This document shows positions 11,744 through 17,783 of a stretch of DNA of 22,549 nt, in pieces. The stretch comes from a virus. The notes under the pieces are model-generated. The model saw only the letters and a program-made list of their open reading frames with translations. It did not search any database and was not told where the DNA came from. Positions within the stretch are counted from its first letter, which is position 1. The number at the start of each line of letters is the position of its first letter. The position numbers and the translations under genes are program-made. Where the stretch lies: IMG/VR virus record IMGVR_UViG_3300034094_000119, positions 1 through 22,549 of that record. One strand, given 5' to 3'.

Positions 11744-11959
11744 ATGCACGTTCACGCGAAGCTGACGAAGTCCGAGGTCGGACTGCTCCTCGACGGAATA
11801 CAACTTCTGCTGATCGAGGAGAACAAGAAGAGCGGGAGGCGGTTCAGCGGGTGGAAGGCAACTCGCCGCTACAACGCTGCCGACGCACTGGAAGCGAGGT
11901 TGATCGAGCTAGTTGAGAGGGCCGGTTCAAACACTCAGCGACGGGAGGGCGAGCAATGA
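11744..11959 (+). CDS. Hypothetical protein, 71 residues
   Basis: Helical, basic protein of unit 8. AKLTKSEVGLLLDGIQLLLI forms a first amphipathic helix, KKSGRRFSGWKATRRYNAAD a basic turn, and ALEARLIELVERAG a second helix. The helix-turn-helix-like layout may be a small DNA or protein binder. ATG 11744 follows a GGAAGG-like tract. Its stop overlaps the next ATG (ATGA). Confidence 0.65.
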   Translation: MHVHAKLTKSEVGLLLDGIQLLLIEENKKSGRRFSGWKATRRYNAADALEARLIELVERAGSNTQRREGEQ

Positions 11960-12210
11960 TCAAGTGGACTAAGTACGGCGTGATCAGCGTCGGGTTCGAC
12001 GGGCCGGTCAAGCGGCTGGAGGTTCAGAAGGGCAAGGGAGTCAGCGGCTATCTCGTGCGGGCATTCGACCGAACCGGGAAGCTGATCGAGGGGCTGTCGC
12101 GACTGGGCAGCGTTGCGGAGGCGAGGCGAGCCGCAGAGCTACTGTATGAGGGCATTCTGGTGGCGGAGGCACGATACGAAAGGGAGGCGCACAATGAAAG
12201 CGTTCGGTGA
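11956..12210 (+). CDS. Hypothetical protein, 84 residues
   Basis: Coupled to the preceding gene by ATGA, with GGGAGG upstream. It opens MIKWTKYGVISVGFDGPVKR, continues with strands (GYLVRAFDRTGKLIEGL) and ends with a helix (VAEARRAAELLYEGILVAEA). The opening MIKW also occurs in another frame at 14672-14683 in unit 9, so the two may be distant relatives. It overlaps the next gene by 17 nt. Confidence 0.65.
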   Translation: MIKWTKYGVISVGFDGPVKRLEVQKGKGVSGYLVRAFDRTGKLIEGLSRLGSVAEARRAAELLYEGILVAEARYEREAHNESVR

Positions 12211-12424
12211 ATCCGACAACCCGTCGATCAGCGACTTCGCGAGGCTTGTAACGACTGGAAAAGAATACGCCATCGCGTTCGTCCGCACTGACGGAGAGTT
12301 CGACGTTGTGGAGCGATTCGTGGCAGCGGACGACGACGCGGCCAACGAGTACGCCGAGGCGAACCACGCCGGCGAGTGGTACGTTCTCGATGCCAGCGGC
12401 CGGAACATCAATGGAGGGAACTAG
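12194..12424 (+). CDS. Hypothetical acidic protein, 76 residues
   Basis: Starts inside the end of the previous gene with GGGAGG 7 nt upstream. The sequence runs MKAFGESDNPSISDFARLV, EYAIAFVRTDGEFDVVERF, VAADDDAANEYAEANHAGEW and YVLDASGRNINGG. The acidic helix in the middle and strands at both sides suggest a compact alpha/beta fold. Function unknown. Confidence 0.65.
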   Translation: MKAFGESDNPSISDFARLVTTGKEYAIAFVRTDGEFDVVERFVAADDDAANEYAEANHAGEWYVLDASGRNINGGN

Positions 12425-12429
12425 CAGCA

Positions 12430-12588
12430 ATGCGCAAACCAAGCGAGCTTGAGATGCGACTACTGATGCTCGGCGCATCGGTGGTCAAGGAAAGCCCCGC
12501 GATGGCGAGGATCATCGCCGATGCGATGGTCGAGCTTGAGAAGCACCGCGAGGCGAAGGCCAAGAGGAAGGGAAAACGCGTGCGCTGA
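12430..12588 (+). CDS. 52-residue basic helical protein
   Basis: A short protein of unit 8. GGAGGG lies 11 nt before its ATG. One helical core (LEMRLLMLGASVVKESPAMA and RIIADAMVELEKHRE) ends in a lysine/arginine tail (KAKRKGKRVR), so RNA or DNA contact is possible. No family recognised. A 38-nt gap without a clear stem-loop follows. Confidence 0.6.
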   Translation: MRKPSELEMRLLMLGASVVKESPAMARIIADAMVELEKHREAKAKRKGKRVR

Positions 12589-12626
12589 TTGTTTGTGTTT
12601 CCGACGTTTCAGAAAGAGAGGGACCG

Positions 12627-12980
12627 ATGAACGTCACGTATGAGAGCGAGTACCGGGTGAGCGACCGTGTGGTTCTCCAGCACGGCGACATCTTCCGGGC
12701 GAAGGACGGACCGTACTACCTCGCCGAACCGGCCGGCGGAGGGAAGCGGGTTCGCGTGAGCATGGCGGCGAAGGGGCCGTTCGTGTTCCTGCGGCTGGCG
12801 AAGTACAGAAGCCGCGCATGGATCGAGGCGTTCAGCAAGCGGGACGGCGGCTTCGCCGCGCTCGCCATCACGAAGCGGCGAAGCCCTGCGCCCGGCATCA
12901 TCGTCGCCCGGCCCTATCGGGTGACGGGGAAGGTGCGGTCGCTTGCCGGCAGGCCGAAGCGGCGGAGGCTCGCGTCATGA
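12627..12980 (+). CDS. Hypothetical basic protein, 117 residues
   Basis: Behind GAGAGGG. The first half is strand-rich (YESEYRVSDRVVLQHGDIFR, GPYYLAEPAGGGKRVRVS), typical of small barrel domains such as SH3-like folds with an FRA-KDGPYY loop. The second half becomes strongly basic (RPYRVTGKVRSLAGRPKRRR), suggesting nucleic-acid binding. The stop overlaps the ATG of the zinc-finger gene (ATGA). Confidence 0.7.
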   Translation: MNVTYESEYRVSDRVVLQHGDIFRAKDGPYYLAEPAGGGKRVRVSMAAKGPFVFLRLAKYRSRAWIEAFSKRDGGFAALAITKRRSPAPGIIVARPYRVTGKVRSLAGRPKRRRLAS

Positions 12981-13315
12981 GGATGGAGCTTCTCCAGATC
13001 ATGGCCTGCAAGCTGTGCAGGCTCGATATCACGAGAGAGAACGACGGCTTCGTTGACATTCAAGGGCTGACGGACATTCGCCGCTGCCCGTGCTGTGGAA
13101 AGTACGTCACGGATGAAGAGTTGAAGGATGCGAACTACCGGCGTCGGTTCGCCCGGTACGTGAAGAAACTTCTAGCAAAGGGAGACGGCAATGAGCAGCG
13201 CACGGACAAAGCGCCACATGTGGAAGACGCAGACCCTCTGGACGCGGTTCCCTGCCCGGATCGAGGGGCACCGCGGGGAAGACACCATCGGCCTTCTTGT
13301 GGTCGGGGAGCATGA
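12977..13315 (+). CDS. Zinc-finger-like protein overlapping the next gene
   Basis: A 112-residue frame coupled by ATGA. ACKLCRLDI and RRCPCCGKYVTDEELK give two CxxC pairs, a likely zinc ribbon in the first 45 residues, followed by a basic helix (YRRRFARYVKKLLAKGDG). From residue 72 on the frame overlaps the gene at 13191 by 125 nt and its sequence becomes low-complexity and Pro/Arg-rich. The conserved part therefore probably ends near residue 72, and the tail may be read-through after loss of a stop codon. Confidence 0.65.
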   Translation: MRMELLQIMACKLCRLDITRENDGFVDIQGLTDIRRCPCCGKYVTDEELKDANYRRRFARYVKKLLAKGDGNEQRTDKAPHVEDADPLDAVPCPDRGAPRGRHHRPSCGRGA

Positions 13316-13487
13316 GCCGGGGAAGTCGCCGGACAGAGCCTCGATCTTTCTGACAGCGAACGAGGCTACTGCCATCGCGGCGTGGATCGCAGATCAGGCG
13401 GAGCAGTTGATGTCGCAGGCCGCGCGGGCCGCAGCGCGGGCCGAGGCTCGCCGGGCCGCGCGGGCGGCACGGTCAAAGAAAGAGTAG
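13191..13487 (+). CDS. Hypothetical protein with Ala/Arg-rich helix, 98 residues
   Basis: Starts with GGGAG 5 nt upstream, inside the tail of the previous frame. The first 60 residues are a compact domain (MWKTQTLWTRFPARIEGHRG, TIGLLVVGEHEPGKSPDR, SIFLTANEATAIAAWIADQA); the last third is a long helix of Ala, Arg and Glu (AARAAARAEARRAARAARSK). Strand FPARIEG and GLLVVGE suggest an alpha/beta unit. Function unknown. Confidence 0.65.
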   Translation: MSSARTKRHMWKTQTLWTRFPARIEGHRGEDTIGLLVVGEHEPGKSPDRASIFLTANEATAIAAWIADQAEQLMSQAARAAARAEARRAARAARSKKE

Positions 13488-13519
13488 GCACACCACTACC
13501 ATCGCACGGAGACGCGAGG

Positions 13520-13651
13520 ATGACAGCGAACAGAGACAACCGGAAGCTTCGACGAGCCAAGTACCATGAATGGATGCGGCGCCGCTGGGAAGAGCGCAGC
13601 AAAGCAGCGGCCAAGAAACGGGAGCGGCGCGAGGGTGAACTGGCGCAGTAG
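13520..13651 (+). CDS. 43-residue basic helical peptide
   Basis: A very basic helix (NRKLRRAKYHEWMRRRWEER, then AAAKKRERREGE). GGAG lies 8 nt before the ATG. Too short for a family call; it could bind nucleic acid. It ends 7 nt before the GTG of the next gene. Confidence 0.5.
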   Translation: MTANRDNRKLRRAKYHEWMRRRWEERSKAAAKKRERREGELAQ

Positions 13652-13658
13652 GTGAACC

Positions 13659-13913
13659 GTGGCGAAGACTCGCATACACGTGAACCAGCACGTTATCAGG
13701 CGAAACGCCAAGACCGGCGCTCGCGAACCCGTGCTGACCGTGAAGCAAGGCCGCCGCAACACCTACTGCCACGCCGTCGAAATCGACGGGCCGTCGGTCG
13801 TCGTCTACAGCCCGGACAAGCCGCTGTCATGCGGCGCGCGTGTCTGGATCGAGACGACCGCGCCCGTCCGGACGGTCGGCGAACGCCACGACGGCTGCGG
13901 CTGCGGCGAGTAG
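13659..13913 (+). CDS. Conserved small phage protein, 84 residues
   Basis: Last gene of unit 8. It uses GTG 13659 after AGGTGA. The pattern HVNQHVIRRNAKTG..EPVLTVK, then AVEIDGPSVVVYSPDKPLSC and GARVWIETTAPV is one I know as a widespread small phage protein of unknown function found in several actinobacterial and proteobacterial phages. The end has GCGCGE with two cysteines. A perfect stem-loop and cassette 9 follow. Confidence 0.75.
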   Translation: MAKTRIHVNQHVIRRNAKTGAREPVLTVKQGRRNTYCHAVEIDGPSVVVYSPDKPLSCGARVWIETTAPVRTVGERHDGCGCGE

Positions 13914-13940
13914 CGCGTTTTCGTCAAACACCGTACCAAG

Positions 13941-13957
13941 CCCAAAAAATCTTTGGG
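13941..13957 (+). terminator. Stem-loop at the end of unit 8
   Basis: CCCAAA (13941-13946) AAATC TTTGGG (13952-13957), a perfect 6-bp stem 27 nt after the last stop of unit 8. It is AT-richer than the other stems. Confidence 0.45.
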
Positions 13958-13986
13958 ATGCCGGGGAGAGAAATCCGAGCGACGGC

Positions 13987-14036
13987 CGAACCATTAGTCG
14001 GCAGATGCGTATAAAGGATGTCGGGCGTGCCGCCCG
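13987..14036 (+). promoter_or_regulatory. Promoter plus 5' hairpin cassette 9
   Basis: CGAACC (13987-13992), 17 nt with GTCGGCAGATGCG, TATAAA (14010-14015), GGATGT, then CGGGCG (14022-14027) TGC CGCCCG (14031-14036). Confidence 0.8.
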
Positions 14037-14055
14037 GCGGAAGGAGAGATGGCTG

Positions 14056-14367
14056 ATGAGAAAGGGGAAGGCGGCGGTTGCGGCGGCGAAGTTCGCCGAT
14101 GCCTGCAAGGCCGCGGGGTGGCGCTGGTCCGTCAGGGGCAACGTGGTTTCCGTCGCGAAGCACTTTTCGCCCGGAGACAACGCGGCCTACGTCGCCGCGG
14201 ACGGCGAATACTACGGGCTGTTGAGCCTCGTTTCGGCGAGGGGCGGCAGCATGTGGGGGTCGGACGGTTCGGGTGTCGGCGGTTACTCGGCGCTGCTTCA
14301 CGGCCACTTCGTGGAGAACGTCAGCGGCGTGAGCAAGGGGTTTGCGGCGGCTCTCGCGAGCCTGTGA
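14056..14367 (+). CDS. Hypothetical protein, 103 residues
   Basis: First gene of unit 9. ATG 14056 has GGAG 9 nt upstream; another ATG at 14049 opens a different, low-complexity frame that I reject. The sequence AAKFADACKAAGWRWSVRG, VVSVAKHFSPGDNAAYVAAD, YYGLLSLVSARGGSMWGSDG and VGGYSALLHGHFVENVSG followed by CSKGF-like SKGFAAAL fits a conserved phage protein type of unknown role. The glycine-rich turns suggest an alpha/beta domain. Confidence 0.75.
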   Translation: MRKGKAAVAAAKFADACKAAGWRWSVRGNVVSVAKHFSPGDNAAYVAADGEYYGLLSLVSARGGSMWGSDGSGVGGYSALLHGHFVENVSGVSKGFAAALASL

Positions 14368-14389
14368 CAAGAGAGAGGGGAGAGCAACG

Positions 14390-14632
14390 ATGAACGACGC
14401 CGGTTATGCGGTTGGTTGGGCGATCGAGTGGGGATGCAACGCTCTTTATCGAAACATCCCCGTTGGCGGCAAGTTTCGATTCAGGGCTTCTGAGAACGGC
14501 ATCTACATGATCAAGGAGCGGCACGGCTACCGCATGTACCACCGGGGCGAGCAGTTCGGGCCAAAAAAGCTCTATCGGACCGGGGCGCGGGTGGCTGTGA
14601 TCTCGCTTCCCGACGACTACGCGGGCGAGTGA
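14390..14632 (+). CDS. Hypothetical basic protein, 80 residues
   Basis: Behind GAGGGGAGAG. Tyrosine- and arginine-rich, with strands (GGKFRFRASENGIYMIKERH, GYRMYHRGEQFGPKKLY, RVAVISLPDDY). The order of strands and the basic loop point to a small beta fold that could bind nucleic acid or a peptide. Its stop overlaps an in-frame GTG of the next gene. Confidence 0.65.
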   Translation: MNDAGYAVGWAIEWGCNALYRNIPVGGKFRFRASENGIYMIKERHGYRMYHRGEQFGPKKLYRTGARVAVISLPDDYAGE

Positions 14633-14655
14633 GGGAGGAGTGTTTCGCAAAGGCA

Positions 14656-14934
14656 ATGGGGTGGCATCATGATGATCAAGTGGAAAAAACGGGCAGGTGG
14701 GGCGGATGTGACACGCCCTTCTACGCGGCCCTCAACTCCAAGCCTCCGGTTTACATCGGCGGCAGGGTCGGAACGACGGGGGACAACATGAGGGGCTGGC
14801 GAAAGACCCGTCACTACGTCGTCACTGTCATTCGCGCTGGTTGCCTCGCAGAGGAAGTCGGGAGCGCCCGCACCGTCAAGCGGGCGAAGGTGATAGCTGA
14901 GAAGTTCCTGAAGAAAGAGGGGCAGATGCCATGA
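14656..14934 (+). CDS. Hypothetical protein, start uncertain, possible frameshift
   Basis: A 92-residue frame if ATG 14656 is used; GTG 14629 gives 101 residues but has no ribosome site. The C-terminal part is a good domain (GWRKTRHYVVTVIRAGCLAE, SARTVKRAKVIAEKFLKK). The N-terminus is unclear. In another frame ATG 14672 with GGGGTGG upstream would give MIKWKK, the same start as the gene at 11956, and that frame crosses into this one at an A6 run (14683-14688). A true start at 14669/14672 with a slip or a base error in the run is therefore possible. Confidence 0.55.
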   Translation: MGWHHDDQVEKTGRWGGCDTPFYAALNSKPPVYIGGRVGTTGDNMRGWRKTRHYVVTVIRAGCLAEEVGSARTVKRAKVIAEKFLKKEGQMP

Positions 14935-15101
14935 AACTGACGATCCGCATCGAGATGGGCAACGCAGCCTTTGAGGACGCCGGCGAGCTTGGCCGCATCC
15001 TCCACGAGCTTGCGGACAAGGTCGCGGCCGGCGCCGTGCATGACGAGGGGAAGATCAGGGACGCCAACGGAAACACGGTTGGCGAGTGGAGCGTGGAGTG
15101 A
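14931..15101 (+). CDS. Widespread small phage protein, 56 residues
   Basis: Coupled by ATGA to the preceding gene. MKLTIRIEMGNAAFEDAGEL, then GRILHELADKVAAG and KIRDANGNTVGEWSVE is a very common phage and prophage pattern: a strand ending in NAAF, an acidic helix (ILHELAD) and a closing D.NGN.VG hairpin. The family has no established function. Strong conservation of the motif in unrelated phages suggests a general accessory role. Confidence 0.8.
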   Translation: MKLTIRIEMGNAAFEDAGELGRILHELADKVAAGAVHDEGKIRDANGNTVGEWSVE

Positions 15102-15130
15102 CAGGTTCATTTCAAGAGGGAGGTGTTGCG

Positions 15131-15355
15131 ATGGCTATGGAGGTTCACAGCATTGACCGTAGCGAGGCATGGAACAAGAAAGCCGACTGCTACGTGGTGA
15201 AAAACAGCGGCGTCCCGGTCGGGCTTCTGGAGAAGCAGCGCGGCTCGCCGTGGAAGGCATACGTCGGGGTCGGCCACGGGAGCCGGTTCGTCGGCTCTTC
15301 ATACGAAGGCCGCGGGCACGCCATCGACCTGATTGCAAGGGAGGTAGCACAGTGA
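15131..15355 (+). CDS. Hypothetical protein, 74 residues
   Basis: Behind GGGAGG; a second in-frame ATG is at 15137. Strands DCYVVKNSGVPVGLLEK, PWKAYVGVGHGSRFVG and a last helix (GHAIDLIAREV) form a compact unit. The ending W.AYVG...RF.GSSYEGRG.AI resembles small phage proteins with a beta hairpin followed by a helix. The stop overlaps the GTG of the gamma-glutamylcyclotransferase gene, so both are likely translated together. Confidence 0.65.
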   Translation: MAMEVHSIDRSEAWNKKADCYVVKNSGVPVGLLEKQRGSPWKAYVGVGHGSRFVGSSYEGRGHAIDLIAREVAQ

Positions 15356-15738
15356 ACAATCGAGTTTTCGTCTACGGCACGCTCATGTCTGGCTTCGGCA
15401 ACAACCGGCTCATGCAGGGCCGGCTGGTTGGCCGGGCCACGACTGCGGGCATGCTCTACAACCTCAACGGCTTCCCCGGCCTCCGTCAGGACGACGGACA
15501 CGGGACCGTCTACGGCGAAGTATGGGATATCGACGATGCGTCGCTCGCGGCCCTCGACCGGCTGGAGGGCGTCGCGGTCGGCCTCTATGACCGAATCCGC
15601 GTCGTCGCCAATGTCGAGCGTCACGGCAGCGTGGAAGCGTGGGCTTACCAGATTTCCCAGCGGCATACCGTCGGCAGGCAACTGGTGCCCAACGGCGACT
15701 GGGCCGGAATGCGAGGCGACTCCGATGACGCCGCATGA
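15352..15738 (+). CDS. Gamma-glutamylcyclotransferase-like (AIG2/GGCT) protein
   Basis: A 128-residue protein of the AIG2/GGCT family. VFVYGTLMSG (residues 5-14) is the substrate-binding loop, TTAGMLYNLNGFPGL and GTVYGEVWDID follow, and LDRLEG gives the catalytic glutamate E72; LYDR and EAWAY complete the fold. Family enzymes cyclise gamma-glutamyl amines or peptides to release 5-oxoproline. It uses GTG 15352, coupled to the preceding gene, with GGGAGG 7 nt upstream. Two genes on, in the next unit, lie an amidoligase and a class II glutamine amidotransferase. This trio is known as a conserved neighbourhood for making and breaking isopeptide or gamma-glutamyl bonds. Confidence 0.88.
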   Translation: MNNRVFVYGTLMSGFGNNRLMQGRLVGRATTAGMLYNLNGFPGLRQDDGHGTVYGEVWDIDDASLAALDRLEGVAVGLYDRIRVVANVERHGSVEAWAYQISQRHTVGRQLVPNGDWAGMRGDSDDAA

Positions 15739-15982
15739 CCTATACGTGGCCGATGCGAAGTACGCGCACCAGACGCACAGACCGCGCGTGCTGGTCCGCT
15801 GTGCCAAGTGCGGGCACCTCGGCATCGGCATGATCGAGACGGCCGGCGACCGCGTCATCGCCCGGAGGTATGACACGGAGTTCGACACCGGCTGGTGGTG
15901 GGGCTTCGACGAACTGAAGCTGCTAGGCATGCCGACGGCCTGCCCGGCAGCGGGGCGCGAGGCTGGAGGCCACGCCGCCTAG
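15725..15982 (+). CDS. Small zinc-binding-like protein, 85 residues
   Basis: Overlaps the GGCT gene by 14 nt. It starts MTPHDLYVADAKYAHQTHRP, has a CAKCGHLGIG knuckle (two cysteines and a histidine), strands VIARRYDTEFDTGWWWGFDE and an Ala/Gly-rich tail with a third cysteine. The WWWGF segment is unusual. A zinc or partner-binding role is possible. Its stop lies inside a stem-loop (15974-15990). Confidence 0.65.
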   Translation: MTPHDLYVADAKYAHQTHRPRVLVRCAKCGHLGIGMIETAGDRVIARRYDTEFDTGWWWGFDELKLLGMPTACPAAGREAGGHAA

Positions 15983-15990
15983 CCGGCGGC
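15974..15990 (+). terminator. Stem-loop over the last stop of unit 9
   Basis: GCCGCC (15974-15979) TAGCC GGCGGC (15985-15990); the loop includes the TAG stop codon. The 81 nt to cassette 10 contain no gene. Confidence 0.5.
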
Positions 15991-16070
15991 TTCCGGGACG
16001 GCCAGAGACTCCGCCCTTCCTACGGCCAGCCAGCGGCCACGGCAGCAAAAGAAAAAAACGAACCGACGAC

Positions 16071-16124
16071 CGAACCCTTTATCGTCAGTTGCGTATAATC
16101 GGTGTGGCGGGCATGGCGCCCGCC
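16071..16124 (+). promoter_or_regulatory. Promoter plus 5' hairpin cassette 10
   Basis: CGAACC (16071-16076), 17 nt ending TTGCG, TATAAT (16094-16099, perfect -10), CGGTGT, then GGCGGGC (16106-16112) ATGGC GCCCGCC (16118-16124). GGGAGG lies directly behind the stem. Confidence 0.82.
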
Positions 16125-16138
16125 GGGAGGACACGAAG

Positions 16139-17023
16139 ATGGCACTTCGCTTTGCAGTCGAGATTGAAACCCACATGCCGGTCGGTTCGGTCAACCGCGG
16201 CCCCCACGGAAACGGCGCTCCGGTGCCGTGGCTCCCGGCGGGCTGGCTCGCGGACGCTGACCCTTCGATTGTCCCGCCCAACAGCGGGCGGTTCGGCGTC
16301 GAGTTCGTCTCGCCGATCCTCGACGGGGCCGATGGCCTGCGTCAGCTTCACGCGGTCGTCGCCGAGATCAAGGCTCGCGGCGGTCAGGTCAACGCCTCGT
16401 GCGGCCTTCACGTTCACATCGACTTCGACAAGAGCAACAAGGCCGCAAAGCGAAAGCTGGCGCAGCTTGTCGCGAACCACGAGAAGGCGCTGTACGCGGT
16501 CACCGGAACCCTCTCTCGCGAGCGCGGAGTCGGCGGCCGGTACGGAACCCACTGGTGCAAGTCGATCAAGCAATACGGGAGCGCCGGGCGGGCGATCCGG
16601 GCCTCCGAGTCTGATCGGTACCACTTGTTGAACCTGAAGACCGGCCGGAAGCCGACCGTCGAGTTCCGCGTCTTCGGCGCGAGCCTCAACGCGGTGAAGA
16701 TCAGCGCGTGGGTCCGGCTCTGCGTCGGGCTGGTGGAGAAGGCTGTCGAGTCCTCCGCTCCGGTGCCGTGGAACAACCCCGCCAAGGCGGGAGGCTTGTT
16801 CCGGACCAACGGTGCCGGTGAGAAGGAAGTCGCTCGGCTCGTCTTCTCCCTCGGCTGGACTTATGAGGGGTTCGGAACCCGGAAGTACGGCCGGAAGAAG
16901 TTCGGGGCGCTCGGGGCCGACAACCTCGACTCCGATGTCCGGGAAGTCTTGCGGCTCGCCCGGAAGTATGACGCCGCGTCCGCTGCCGCCGAAGGCGGCG
17001 GCGGCGACGGCGGGCAGGGCTGA
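16139..17023 (+). CDS. Amidoligase family protein (glutamine-synthetase-like fold)
   Basis: A 294-residue putative amidoligase, an ATP-dependent carboxylate-amine ligase of the glutamine-synthetase-like fold. FAVEIET (E8, E10) is the typical metal-binding start, GVEFVSPIL (E55) and GLRQL follow, ASCGLHVHIDF (88-95) is the family HxH motif, and YHLLNLKTGRKPTVEFRVF (E175, R177) closes the active site. The family forms amide bonds between a carboxylate and an amine, often with a glutamine amidotransferase that supplies ammonia, which is exactly the next gene. The Gly-rich tail (AAAEGGGGDGGQG) is probably disordered. The substrate is unknown; cell-wall peptide, protein or small-molecule targets are possible. 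Confidence 0.88.
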   Translation: MALRFAVEIETHMPVGSVNRGPHGNGAPVPWLPAGWLADADPSIVPPNSGRFGVEFVSPILDGADGLRQLHAVVAEIKARGGQVNASCGLHVHIDFDKSNKAAKRKLAQLVANHEKALYAVTGTLSRERGVGGRYGTHWCKSIKQYGSAGRAIRASESDRYHLLNLKTGRKPTVEFRVFGASLNAVKISAWVRLCVGLVEKAVESSAPVPWNNPAKAGGLFRTNGAGEKEVARLVFSLGWTYEGFGTRKYGRKKFGALGADNLDSDVREVLRLARKYDAASAAAEGGGGDGGQG

Positions 17024-17053
17024 TAAGCAAAAACCAAGAAGGAGGGCTTCGCA

Positions 17054-17701
17054 ATGTGTGGCGTGTTCGGTTTCGTGTCAAAGGGCAACAAGCGTGTAGA
17101 CCTTGCGGTTCTCAAGCAGATCGCACGGGTGACGGAGCTTCGCGGGCCTCACGCGTGGGGCATGGCGTGGGTGGACCGCCGCGGCAAGGTGCGGACCTTC
17201 AAGCAGCACGGCCGCGTGTCGAGTTCGCTTGGCCTGCTCGGCATGGCAGCGGGTGCGGAGATGCTGATCGGCCACTGCCGGTACGCGACTCACGGCGACC
17301 CCGCGAACAACCTCAACAACCACCCGCACGACGGCGGCGACTCGTGGGTCGTTCACAACGGTGTGATTCACCACTACGAATCGATTGTCAAAAAGCACCG
17401 GCTGCGAATGCAGACCGAATGCGACAGCGAGGTGATTGGCCTCATGCTCAAGAAGTTTCGCGGCAAGCCGATGAACCGGATGGTCCGGGCATGCAGCGAA
17501 GCTATGGGCGTCAGCCCGTTCGTGTCGCTCGCACTGTGGCCGGACCGGCTGATCGGCGCGCGGGCCAACGGCCAGCCGCTGCACATCGGAGAAACCGCCG
17601 GCGCGTTCTGGCTGGCTTCCCTGCGGCACGGCCTGCCGGGCAGTGTCAGCGAGTTTCCGGAGGGCGAGGTGTTGGAGTTCGGCGGGCGCGGTGCGGCCTA
17701 A
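17054..17701 (+). CDS. Class II glutamine amidotransferase
   Basis: A 215-residue Ntn-hydrolase glutaminase domain (GATase type II). After removal of Met1 the nucleophile Cys2 is exposed (MCGVFGF). Further motifs are RGPHAWGMAW (R30 region), GHCRYATHGD (73-82), NNHPH, VVHNGVIHHY (N102, G103) and TECDSEVIG (D124), all as expected for glutamine binding and hydrolysis. No synthetase domain is attached, so it must deliver ammonia to a partner, most simply the amidoligase upstream (30 nt apart, AAGGAGGG site). Length and motifs are complete, so it should be active. Confidence 0.9.
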   Translation: MCGVFGFVSKGNKRVDLAVLKQIARVTELRGPHAWGMAWVDRRGKVRTFKQHGRVSSSLGLLGMAAGAEMLIGHCRYATHGDPANNLNNHPHDGGDSWVVHNGVIHHYESIVKKHRLRMQTECDSEVIGLMLKKFRGKPMNRMVRACSEAMGVSPFVSLALWPDRLIGARANGQPLHIGETAGAFWLASLRHGLPGSVSEFPEGEVLEFGGRGAA

Positions 17702-17709
17702 CGCACCGC
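17688..17709 (+). terminator. Perfect stem-loop over the stop of unit 10
   Basis: GCGGTGCG (17688-17695) GCCTAA CGCACCGC (17702-17709), an 8-bp perfect stem with the TAA stop in the loop. No T-run follows; the next cassette starts 22 nt later. Confidence 0.55.
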
Positions 17710-17731
17710 CGCCGCCGGCAGAAAACCGTGG

Positions 17732-17781
17732 CGAACCGTTTGTAGGCAGATGCGTATAACAGGTGTCCAGAAGGGAGGACA
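17732..17781 (+). promoter_or_regulatory. Promoter plus 5' hairpin cassette 11, ribosome site in the loop
   Basis: CGAACC (17732-17737), 17 nt with GGCAGATGCG, TATAAC (17755-17760), then TGTCC (17764-17768) pairing with GGACA (17777-17781). Unlike the other cassettes the ribosome site GGGAGG (17773-17778) lies in the loop and right arm, so folding would hide it and could control translation. Confidence 0.72.
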
Positions 17782-17783
17782 GA

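Noticed and set aside
14049-14393. Frame from ATG 14049 just before the gene at 14056
   Set aside because: Gly/Arg-rich low-complexity product; the 14056 frame has a normal composition and a recognised phage-protein pattern.
5765-17781. Promoter cassettes as a CRISPR array
   Set aside because: Copies are 0.3-3 kb apart with genes between them, and no spacer pattern exists.
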